Shown here: piece after piece, positions 57,101 through 64,000 of the stretch | Layout of the letters: each line of letters starts with the position of its first letter | How positions within the stretch are numbered: the first letter of the stretch is position 1 | Assembly: GCF_003171515.1 (NCBI RefSeq) | Contig: NC_089390.1 | Location: 7,254,001 to 7,318,000, forward strand | Direction: 5' to 3' | Source: Pyrenophora tritici-repentis | Taxonomy: Eukaryota > Ascomycota > Dothideomycetes > Pleosporales > Pleosporaceae | DNA length: 64,000 nt | Translations under genes and position numbers: made by a program | The notes under the pieces: generated by a model | Database searches by the model: none | Told to the model about the DNA's origin: nothing | The model's input: the letters and a program-made list of their open reading frames with translations, nothing else

Positions 57101-57260
57101 CCTCACCTAGGTATCCCCCTCCCTCGCTTACTATCAAACAACACCAATCCTATCAACATTTTGTTCTCAAGATTGGTTGATTGATTGACAGAAATACAGT
57201 GGCTAACTGTTGGTTAGTTGGTTGGCTCCGAATCAAACAAATCAAACAACAATATTGATG
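54030..57260 (-). mobile_element. Probable extent of the hAT element (ends uncertain)
   Basis: Left sequence near 54034-54080 (TTTGTTTGTTTGA, then GAGCCAA and GGTTGGTTGATTGATTG) and the reverse complement of right sequence near 57220-57255 (TTTGATTTGTTTGATTC, then GGAGCCAACCAAC) share words in inverted order. They look like degenerate subterminal repeats of a hAT element around the transposase gene. I could not locate the exact termini or target duplication. Confidence 0.4.
54128..56806 (-). CDS. hAT-family transposase
   Basis: An intact 892-codon frame. Residues 1-120 are Pro/Thr-rich with repeats of the kind EPPTQVIEPPTRAIEPP. A BED-like zinc finger with VCKYCHIHKLPNGVHRV and a downstream His follows near residue 200. 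The central part has VHISFDGWTTKGGKRGFFSV (first catalytic Asp region) and LDNAYNNDTAVNKLA, as in fungal hAT transposases. The C-terminus carries the hAT dimerisation region, PHLSRLAIDVLTIPASSSDC followed by ERVFAGTGDIIEPQRRKIG. The coding frame is undamaged, so the element may be young. Clean terminal inverted repeats and an 8-bp duplication were not found with certainty. Confidence 0.93.
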   Translation of the reverse strand: MPSIPAKRKPEAAEEADTPFKRAQRTRKPTLKALLGDGSQPTQPIELPESTPDPPTEPPTQVIEPPTRAIEPPCKPVQQPEERPRRASPLPILAASQASRLTDEPAWESQLMFDKPEDSIVQPLAFSSAATEASVEEDSAVSVDFRDFEGVDWSRLKGFVAPLSTPRGKASWIFQHGWRVWKEGTHHPDELYFVCKYCHIHKLPNGVHRVTKSTTAANGHLQLDKPGHRLSKDGPILSKPLRKHGQQSLRQAALSGVKFSLEAYKTIGNFDVQEFRQAAALWLVDNNRPLREFETPAFRKMIRLANPEAEAALWRSHNSVSAFVMRLYSWLRPQVVRALAEAESKVHISFDGWTTKGGKRGFFSVVAHYANSKGAIVDLPIALPQLVGAHTGEAIADAVTKILQSFSINRSKLGYFVLDNAYNNDTAVNKLAAMYHFSASDRRLRCACHILNLVGQTIMFGRDADAYNNALENTKMEDFYMKEWRKEGPLGVYLDIINYINTPKQWSIFEDCQREAVNSMPTGASGGTREPIKPCVTRWNSYYDCFKRGVQLQQAINAYATYHIRETEQADEQAAIRGNKLPDVPRWMRSDGLTAADWAVITEYMAILQPLKFATDRLQGRGKCGRFGALYEVIPVFESVITELDARLRPYESVNHEPSEAPEDHIPINLRAARRKASNYFTKILQSPIYYAATALHPRYKTYSKRFWRDKPTQLSTAHAKFLRVWAAYKPAAAATTPTPAPKPTMSSFDDAIDAILDEDGEHTLEVEDEYDSWLKEPMWTSDQHKEGPTAVQYWLSLKPKYPHLSRLAIDVLTIPASSSDCERVFAGTGDIIEPQRRKIGAQLLAALVCLQRWTRAGFTTPSTTTAAKHTDEELTEEFAIGTWEEPPAELS

Positions 57261-58622
57261 AGATATTGATTACTGACAACCTTGGAGATGATAGAGAATT
57301 TATATGGTGGACACCACGCAAACGGAAGCCCAGCCCATGGTTCCTTAGGTTGCTTTATTTGGGAAACCCCATCCAATGGTAGCCAGTGTCCTTTTGGCAA
57401 TAGCAAAAAAATCGGCGAAAGTGTAAATTAAAGAATGTTGAGAGCAAAGAGCAGGAGAAGGTATTCATTGATAGCCGAAAAGACCACTCAGTCCATGGCC
57501 ATGTGTTCAATTAAATGTATACGTCATCATGACGGCACAAGAGCTGGGAAAACATCGACATGGTATTCCAATGTTTTTATCCCAACGATAGCACAGTCTC
57601 GTGGGGCCTCTCTGCGTAGATATAGAGGATCAGAGAGAGCCAAGAGAGGAATGCACACGAGAATTGTATCGGATAGTTTTAAGAGAAACACAAAAATGAT
57701 TGAAATGATCAAGGTAGGGCAAGAGCATCGTAATGACCCGGTAATTTTTTTGGAACGCAGGAGAAAGGTCATACACCTTGCATGGCAATCATTCAATCCA
57801 TTTTACGGGGAAAAGGAAAAAGAGCAGTCGCACATCTATGCGCTGTTGAAAGACTTTTAGAAACCAGAGGTTGGAAAGACAAGGGAACAGGGAGATGACA
57901 TGGGGATTTGGTACGTACAATCTTTTTGTAACGCTAAGAAATGAGCCATGAAACATTCACAATTTCGTTTCTGTAATTTCGTTGAGGAAGAGTATGGAGA
58001 AAGCCACAAATGTATTGTCGTTGACGTTATTTCAATATTTTGGGAAATGCACAACGACAAGGACATACATAGTACCTAGTATGCTGCTTTTGATGAAAAT
58101 ATGGAACTGAGGGTGTGGGTACAGGCTCCAAAAAGGAGAGAAGGAGCGACCCCCTCATGTCATGTTGGAAGCGTAGAATTGACTTAAGTCTAGACAGCGC
58201 AGAAGAGAAGACATGATTTTTTTTCAAGTCGGCTTTTACAGAAGAGCAGAGACCGCAATATAAGAGTATAGTCTGGATCTTTTCTGAACAATTTGTTCAA
58301 ACAGAGTAATAAATGTTTCGTTCTCTATCTGTGTTGGAAGGCCTTGTACGATCGTACGGTGAATAACAGTAGCTAAGGTAATCTTGTGTATTGGTATTCT
58401 GGTGTATGATGATTCTACGAATGTGGGGGCTACGAAGGTATACATAGCGTTGGGTCCGAGTTGGGCCGAAGTAGGATCGAGGCGGTACATTGGGCCTTAT
58501 TAGGCGACACACCGTGTGTATGCCGACACTGGCAATCTTTTCTTATTGTAACGACTGATGTAAGGAAAAACGGGTCTTCTAAAAAGGGCACAATGAGAGG
58601 GATTCCAAATAGGCATATGTGC
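56807..58622. other. Gap between hAT transposase and copia element
   Basis: Holds the upstream end of the hAT element, then a purine-rich stretch (57.4-58.2 kb) like that left of it, and finally sequence where the 3' LTR of the copia element should begin. The ORF at 57435-57860 looks like a by-product of the purine-rich composition. Confidence 0.45.
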
Positions 58623-61600
58623 CTACTCCGTAGGTCGCTGCACAGATCCCTCTACTCGGATTGACAGCTTGTTGCTTTCGATGAAACGTTCTAACGCGCG
58701 ATTTGGTGTTGCTTTCGTGAATGCGTCCGCGGGGTTGTCCTCTCCGTTGATCCAGCGGATCTCAGTGATCTCGCGACGCTCGTATGACTGCCGAAGCGCC
58801 ATGATGTCGATCATCAGTCGCTTCTCAGCAGTTGTTCCGAGTTTGACGAGGCATTCATACAAGGAGTATGAATCCGTACACACAATAAGTGGGATCGGTG
58901 GTAGACCTAGGCGTCCTGTAATTATCTTGAGGGTTGTTAGGATAGCGATAGCGATGTCGACACCGCTAACCATGCCGTACGTTTCTGAGGCAAGAACGCT
59001 CCGGGTAACGCGTTTGCATTTGGTCGAACTCCAATGGATTACGTTACCACGAATATCAAACGTGCTGTCTTGTCGACTCGACTCATTCGCAAGGATAAGT
59101 AGGTACCCTAGCTGTGAGCTAAGGTCTTGGTTGTTCGCGAAGGATCCGTCTGTGAACACTACCAGCTTTGCTGTAGCGAGGTCGAGAGGGACGTATCGCA
59201 GGCCTCGTTGTATGCTCTCAGATTGCCACTGCAGCCGGCGGTTAAGCTTCACGTATTCTGTGTCCTTAGGTTGTTGTATTTGCGCAGCCGCGGAAAGATC
59301 GAACGATGCTTCAGGTTGGCATATCGACGCAATGTACGCGCCACGCGCGCGCTGCTCCATGTACTTCTGTGCTCGGTTTGCTGCCTTCGGATCAATGATT
59401 TCGATCTTGGCACCTTGTCCCTTCTGCGTAAGTAGAATCGTGTCTCCGCGCAACGTTAGAGTACATCCGTTGAACTCGAGTGATACTTCTTTGGACAGTC
59501 TCTCCTTGGGCTTAGCTCGAAAATTGGCTTTCTGGAGCGCAGCGTCTTCTGCACCAGAGAATGCAGGCGTCCCAATCGCGAGAGTATCGTCTGTCTGCAG
59601 GCCCACTATTCCAAACGCTTCCCGTCTCCCGTTCGTGATCAGGAGGCACGGGTCATACGTTGATGTAGCCATGTCGAGCTCCTTGCAGTGGTGTCCTTGG
59701 TACGTAGCAAACCAGTGGACTCCTGCTTCCGCGATTCCATAGAGTGGCTTGATTACGCGAATAATTGTTCCCTTGGGATACTTTGTTATAAGCTCCTTTG
59801 GGAGGTGCGCTAAAACCGTGCGGAATAGCTCTGTTTGTGCCTGTGGGTACGCTTGCGTGATATCTCGTAGTTCCACAACCATGCCCTCATCGAGTAATGC
59901 AGGCGCTAGGGCTAGAATCAGGCGCTGGCTGGCTCGTTGGATGGTTGGCGACTGCGTCAGGATCTCGTGTTTGCCCTCGTCATTGTAACCTTGAACAACG
60001 AGGCGTGATTTCTCGTACGGGACCATGGTCTTGCCTTTGACTTCGCGGACCATGCGCGATTTGAAGATACGATACCCGCCGTGTAGAGTTGGATCAAACA
60101 GCTCAAAACTGAATACTCCACGGCCGACGAGGTCGTCGATCTCCTTCTGATCGGATGCTTCGAATGGAGCGCCCGGGACGTTAATCACGCCGTCATTGCG
60201 TAGCTTGACGGCCAGGGCGTAATCGTCCTCCTCCTTCTTCGACAGGTACTGCACCTTGGGCTTGTTCTTTGATCCAGGTGGGCGGCCCCGCTTGCGCGGC
60301 TGAGCCGCTTGGTTGGCTTCCGCCGGTGGTACCGGTAGTGGCGGTTCATCAGCAATCGCTTCGTCTGTGGTCGGAGATCCACCTGTGCCTTGATCTGCGC
60401 CGTCTATCGCTGTAGTCAGATCGCGATAGTACGGTTTTACGACAGTGGATCGGAACGTCGTTGGGCCGTTGATCATGTCTACAGTAACATCGTGGTCCTT
60501 CATATCGATGACTCTATACGGCCCTTGCCATCCATTCTTCTCGCGCCATACCATCACCTCACTCTGAAGAGGCAGTGACAGTACCCCGTCTGTAGTAGGC
60601 CCATTCCTGGTACCAAGTGCGTTGCTCACCGCATGTTCCGCTGAGGCCTTCCGCAGCGCCCTCATCGCTTTCTGGATTGCCTCCGCGCGATGGGTTATCG
60701 AGGGAGATGGTGGTGAATCCATGGATATCCGGGGGTATGCACCGAAGACGAGCAGCGTGGGTACGAGCCCGTCTGGGCCTGCGGTGTCGTTGACGGCCTT
60801 GACTGCCATCTGCAACACTGCGGCGTCGCTGGTGCCAGTGTCAAGCTCTGTCCTCAGGATCTCGTACGCGCGTCTGAGCGGTGCGTGGTATCTTTCTACC
60901 TTGCCGATAGACCAATGGGCCTCGGTTGGCACTTGTTTACATGTGATTCCCATGATCTTCGCCTCTGATCTGAATTCGACTGACGCGAAGTTGGTGCCGG
61001 CGTCGTGGGTGACGATATCTGGCGGCCCTTGGTATGTATCAATCCAGAGCAGGCGGAGTGCTTCCCAGGTGTCTTTCGCGCTCATAGACGGTAGAAATCG
61101 CGCGCCGTTGAATGTTGTAGCCGAATCGATCACGTGAAGCACTGGTTTCCCACTCAGATACATCACATCTACGAGGATCTCGAAGTTGAATTCCCGATCA
61201 TCTTTCAGCCTAAACTTGAATCGGCGCGGCGCTGGATCATGCGCTTGGCAGTGATGGCAGAACGTTTGGATCTCTCGGAGCAGCCGTTCATCCACGTCCT
61301 CGTGTCCTGCGCGTTTGAGCAATCGTATCAGCCGTTCGACGGCTGGATGCCCGAACCTCCGGTGTAAGCGTCGGAGCTCAGTCTCCGTAAGGAATACGCG
61401 CGCGCGCTCTGCCTTGCTTAGGTGGAACCACGGGTGTCCCCATTTGCGAATCACTGGAAAGGTAGCTTTTCCTTGTACCAGCTGGTCCGTAGTATTGTTG
61501 AAGTACACGTGGAGCCGGTCCATGTCTTTCAGACAGAGGAGAAACGGGGTGGGTGCGTTCAAGACCTCAAATTTGATCTTTCCAATCTGTGTCGATACAT

Positions 61601-64000
61601 GTGCGGTTCCAATCGAAGTAGTGACGCTTCCTTTGCCAAATTGCACAGATGCGTTTCCAGCAGTAGACGTATCTAGAGTTACGGTGGGGTCCTCAGTTTG
61701 GAGCGCCCAGAACTGCTCCTTTCCGGCTGTCGATACATTTGAGGCACCAGTGTCAGGAAGAATGCCTTGGTACGTGATTCGCGAGTATCGATCCTCGATA
61801 AGGAACTGCGTTGCGGGCGTAATAGGCTCCTTGCACCTGTAGACGTCTTCTCCAGTCACGTGGTGCAAAAAGGCCTGATCTGTGAGGTACTTAACTGCCA
61901 ATCTTTGGTCCTCATCATCTTCGTCTTGCTCCTCTAGGAAGAACTGGTCGACTTCTTCCCCCTCGTACGCGACGAGAAATGTGCTAAACTCCATTTGCTC
62001 TCCCGTAATCGCGCAGTGTGTGATGTACTGCGCTTTTGAGCGTTTTCTTTCTTCAAGCGTGTGGTTTGTGGACCAACAGCCTGTCTTGCCGCAGACGTAA
62101 CATTTCTTGTCGATTTGTGTGTTGACTCCAGAGCGGTGCTGAAGCCCACCGCGTCCGCGGGTGAATCCGCTGCGTCCACCGCGAGGGTTGTAATTCCCTC
62201 GCAATCTTCCAGAGCTGTTGTTGTTGTACCGACGATCCAAGTAGTACTGGCTATCCGTATCCGCCTCAGTGAAGTTGACGGAGACGGTCATGGCGAGTGA
62301 GTTTTCGATTGACGATCGCAGATCTCCAAACAGAACCTCGCATTCTAGAGACGGCTTGTAGAGTGCCATCTCGAGCTCCTTCACGCCTCGGCATGCTGTG
62401 ATTACAGTCGTTCGGAGCGCGTATTCTCCCATGTACTGCTGTCCAAGTGCTCTTTGACACAATTGGAGCTTGTCCAGCATGATGTCAAGGACCTCGTGGA
62501 GGTTCTTTTCGGGGTTCTCCCTGCGGACTTTGACAAACGATGTCGTCGTCCAGTCCGCGTAGTAATGGCCGTGGTTGACGTCTGTGTCGAAGTGGTTCTT
62601 GAGCTTTGTGTAGGCAGTCAAGAACGTATCCATCCGCTGATCGACGAAGTGGAGGTAATACTCCTCTGCGCGGCCGTCGAGAATCCGTGGAAAGACTGCA
62701 TGGAACTGCCCTGGCTCGATGTCTGCGTGATAACAGATGCTGTAGAAGATCTTCAATTTATCGTCTAGGAGGTCGTACGGCTTTCCCGTATACTTTTTGT
62801 CTCGGTCCCACATTTTCACGAAGACATTGATCGTCTTAGGATCCAGTTTCTCATTGCCAAACTCGATTGGTGGAACTGCCTTGTACGGGTCTGTTTCACC
62901 AGAGGGCACAATTGGGGGAACGCTCAGTCCCTTCGGACGTTGCGGGTATGCTGGTGTATACTCGCGGAATCGGTCGAAGTTGTTGTAGGTGAGGGGAGGT
63001 TGCTGACTTTGGACGCGCTGATAGGCTGGCTGCGGTGCGGATTCAGTTGTCTCTACAGGCTGGCTTCGGATTGGTTGGTTTTGGGCTTTCTCAATCGTTT
63101 TTGCTAGCTGGTCCTGAATCTGTTGTTCTTCCTCAACGGTCTCCTGTCGTCCTTGCACACGGGCGTGGGTCTGGTCTTGATCGCGGGTTTGCCGACTGTC
63201 TACGTCTCGGCCTCTTGTCCTTACAGGCGTTTGGGTTCGGCTCTGGGCCTGGCTTGATAATCTCCTGTCTGTGGACTGTACTGATCCTTCACTGCGTTGT
63301 TGCCGTAGTGCCCGCTCTTGCAACATGTGCGCAGCTGATCGTGTGTCAAACACAGCCGACTGGAATACGTCCTGAGGCCATTCTAGGTACTCCTCCATGC
63401 GTAATAACCTAGCTAGAGACTCACTAGGTGCCATATTAATACGGCCAGTATACACTCCCTTAAAGCGGAGGATCCGCTTTAGTTCCTTTGTGTATATTGG
63501 CTGGGCACGTAGGAACATTGCCTCTGTCCATCCTTCAAAGTCCTGACGGAACTCCCAAAAGAGTTCTTCATCTGCTGTTGGTCGATCTGTATAGTCCGCA
63601 ATCGCACGCGCAATGTACGTTGTTGCTGTAGTAATCCCTACCTCATCGTCTGGAGCTTCAACGTTGTCCTCCCAAATCTCTGGATCGATGTGATGCCATT
63701 CTCTTGGTTTTATGTTTGTGGTCCCTAGTAGCGCCTCTAGTGTGGGTACCACTCTTCTACTACTGCTCGCCATTCCTACTGCCGGTGTCCTGGCTACCGG
63801 TGCTCTTTCCGATGATGTTCTCTCTCCTGCTATTGTGTTCTTGTTGACGCTTGTTGCGCTAGCTGCGTTCGCTAGAGATGCGTCGGTGGTCGTGGGTTGT
63901 ACACGGGTCAAATCTCAACCGGTCGGTTGGCGCGTGTATAGACGGCGTCTTGGAACGCTTCTGATACGGCTGTAACGGTCGGTCGCTAGCCACGAACGAC
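58400..64000 (-). mobile_element. Ty1/copia retrotransposon, cut by the window edge
   Basis: The polyprotein is undamaged, so the element is probably recent. Its 5' LTR must lie beyond position 64000. The 3' LTR should lie just left of 58623, but without the partner LTR its borders cannot be fixed; the left coordinate given is nominal. Confidence 0.6.
58623..63911 (-). CDS. Ty1/copia retrotransposon gag-pol polyprotein
   Basis: A single open frame of 1762 codons without a stop. Order: gag (a CYVCGKTGCWSTNH knuckle near residue 605), protease (LPDTGAS near residue 720), integrase (zinc site LHRRFGHPAVERL...CHHCQAHDP, then Asp in VDVMYLSG, Asp in VTHDAGTNF and Glu in GKVERYHAPL), reverse transcriptase (VELRDITQAYPQAQTELFRT and LQTDDTLAIG, with Thr-Asp-Asp in place of Val-Asp-Asp) and RNase H (VVFTDGSFANNQ, ASETYGMVSG, WINGEDNPADAFTK). 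Integrase before RT defines copia. The frame begins at a TTG just after a stop; the first ATG in frame is about 46 codons later (MASSSRRVVP), so the start is uncertain. Confidence 0.94.
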   Translation of the reverse strand: MTRVQPTTTDASLANAASATSVNKNTIAGERTSSERAPVARTPAVGMASSSRRVVPTLEALLGTTNIKPREWHHIDPEIWEDNVEAPDDEVGITTATTYIARAIADYTDRPTADEELFWEFRQDFEGWTEAMFLRAQPIYTKELKRILRFKGVYTGRINMAPSESLARLLRMEEYLEWPQDVFQSAVFDTRSAAHMLQERALRQQRSEGSVQSTDRRLSSQAQSRTQTPVRTRGRDVDSRQTRDQDQTHARVQGRQETVEEEQQIQDQLAKTIEKAQNQPIRSQPVETTESAPQPAYQRVQSQQPPLTYNNFDRFREYTPAYPQRPKGLSVPPIVPSGETDPYKAVPPIEFGNEKLDPKTINVFVKMWDRDKKYTGKPYDLLDDKLKIFYSICYHADIEPGQFHAVFPRILDGRAEEYYLHFVDQRMDTFLTAYTKLKNHFDTDVNHGHYYADWTTTSFVKVRRENPEKNLHEVLDIMLDKLQLCQRALGQQYMGEYALRTTVITACRGVKELEMALYKPSLECEVLFGDLRSSIENSLAMTVSVNFTEADTDSQYYLDRRYNNNSSGRLRGNYNPRGGRSGFTRGRGGLQHRSGVNTQIDKKCYVCGKTGCWSTNHTLEERKRSKAQYITHCAITGEQMEFSTFLVAYEGEEVDQFFLEEQDEDDEDQRLAVKYLTDQAFLHHVTGEDVYRCKEPITPATQFLIEDRYSRITYQGILPDTGASNVSTAGKEQFWALQTEDPTVTLDTSTAGNASVQFGKGSVTTSIGTAHVSTQIGKIKFEVLNAPTPFLLCLKDMDRLHVYFNNTTDQLVQGKATFPVIRKWGHPWFHLSKAERARVFLTETELRRLHRRFGHPAVERLIRLLKRAGHEDVDERLLREIQTFCHHCQAHDPAPRRFKFRLKDDREFNFEILVDVMYLSGKPVLHVIDSATTFNGARFLPSMSAKDTWEALRLLWIDTYQGPPDIVTHDAGTNFASVEFRSEAKIMGITCKQVPTEAHWSIGKVERYHAPLRRAYEILRTELDTGTSDAAVLQMAVKAVNDTAGPDGLVPTLLVFGAYPRISMDSPPSPSITHRAEAIQKAMRALRKASAEHAVSNALGTRNGPTTDGVLSLPLQSEVMVWREKNGWQGPYRVIDMKDHDVTVDMINGPTTFRSTVVKPYYRDLTTAIDGADQGTGGSPTTDEAIADEPPLPVPPAEANQAAQPRKRGRPPGSKNKPKVQYLSKKEEDDYALAVKLRNDGVINVPGAPFEASDQKEIDDLVGRGVFSFELFDPTLHGGYRIFKSRMVREVKGKTMVPYEKSRLVVQGYNDEGKHEILTQSPTIQRASQRLILALAPALLDEGMVVELRDITQAYPQAQTELFRTVLAHLPKELITKYPKGTIIRVIKPLYGIAEAGVHWFATYQGHHCKELDMATSTYDPCLLITNGRREAFGIVGLQTDDTLAIGTPAFSGAEDAALQKANFRAKPKERLSKEVSLEFNGCTLTLRGDTILLTQKGQGAKIEIIDPKAANRAQKYMEQRARGAYIASICQPEASFDLSAAAQIQQPKDTEYVKLNRRLQWQSESIQRGLRYVPLDLATAKLVVFTDGSFANNQDLSSQLGYLLILANESSRQDSTFDIRGNVIHWSSTKCKRVTRSVLASETYGMVSGVDIAIAILTTLKIITGRLGLPPIPLIVCTDSYSLYECLVKLGTTAEKRLMIDIMALRQSYERREITEIRWINGEDNPADAFTKATPNRALERFIESNKLSIRVEGSVQRPTE

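Noticed and set aside
57435..57860. 141-codon plus-strand ORF rich in Arg and Lys
   Set aside because: Explained by the purine-rich composition. No motif and no splice or promoter support.
58669..59742. 357-codon plus-strand ORF
   Set aside because: Shadow of the copia polyprotein. The minus frame contains the RT and RNase H motifs.

Overview
The window is nuclear DNA of a filamentous ascomycete, probably a Dothideomycete. This is inferred from the many 47-60 bp introns with GT...(CTAAC)...AG signals, fungal-only families (DUF6590, the coiled-coil/polyproline family, fungal dCMP deaminase with a P-loop domain) and LTR retrotransposons typical of Ascomycota. I found no rRNA, tRNA, CRISPR or bacterial-type features.

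Layout. (1) 0.1-4.2 kb: a divergent metabolic pair, an alpha/beta hydrolase (158-1444, minus) and a peroxisomal D-amino-acid oxidase (2050-3351, plus). A solo LTR (3457-3672) and a very small hydrophobic ORF (4066-4194) follow. (2) 4.2-9.3 kb: no gene I can support. (3) 9.3-25.5 kb: the most unusual part. Three head-to-head gene pairs lie in tandem. Each has a minus-strand gene for a coiled-coil plus polyproline protein (A1-A3) and a plus-strand gene for a DUF6590 protein (B1-B3). The divergent gaps are 0.7-0.9 kb, and the gaps between successive pairs are almost equal, about 2.45 kb. A2 and A3 appear frameshifted. B3 carries a tail of eighteen YHPxxNPxG nonapeptides. (4) 25.9-33.7 kb: a complete Ty3/gypsy retrotransposon with 212-bp LTRs that look identical by eye, a textbook -1 frameshift signal between gag-PR and pol, and a second break inside pol. 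(5) 34.7-50.8 kb: a conserved housekeeping block, containing a DBP9-type DEAD-box helicase, a secreted Val/Asp-rich protein, a DUR3 urea transporter, a PL4 rhamnogalacturonan lyase, a dCMP deaminase (DCD1) and ATG7. (6) 50.8-64 kb: a gene-free purine-rich tract split by a hAT-type transposase gene, then an intact Ty1/copia polyprotein running to the window edge.

Function. DAO, DUR3 and ATG7 all concern nitrogen acquisition or recycling, and three GATA-type sites lie upstream of DUR3. The PL4 lyase attacks pectin, which suggests a plant-associated or saprotrophic life style. I know of no assigned function for the A/B pairs. Their repeated divergent arrangement, loss of intron positions in one copy, domain-order change and frameshifts suggest a multi-copy, fast-evolving two-gene module.

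Gene models were built by hand from splice signals and reading-frame continuity. Of 33 introns modelled, three use GC-AG splice sites. Several apparent frameshifts sit in short C/G homopolymers, so either real mutation or consensus error is possible.
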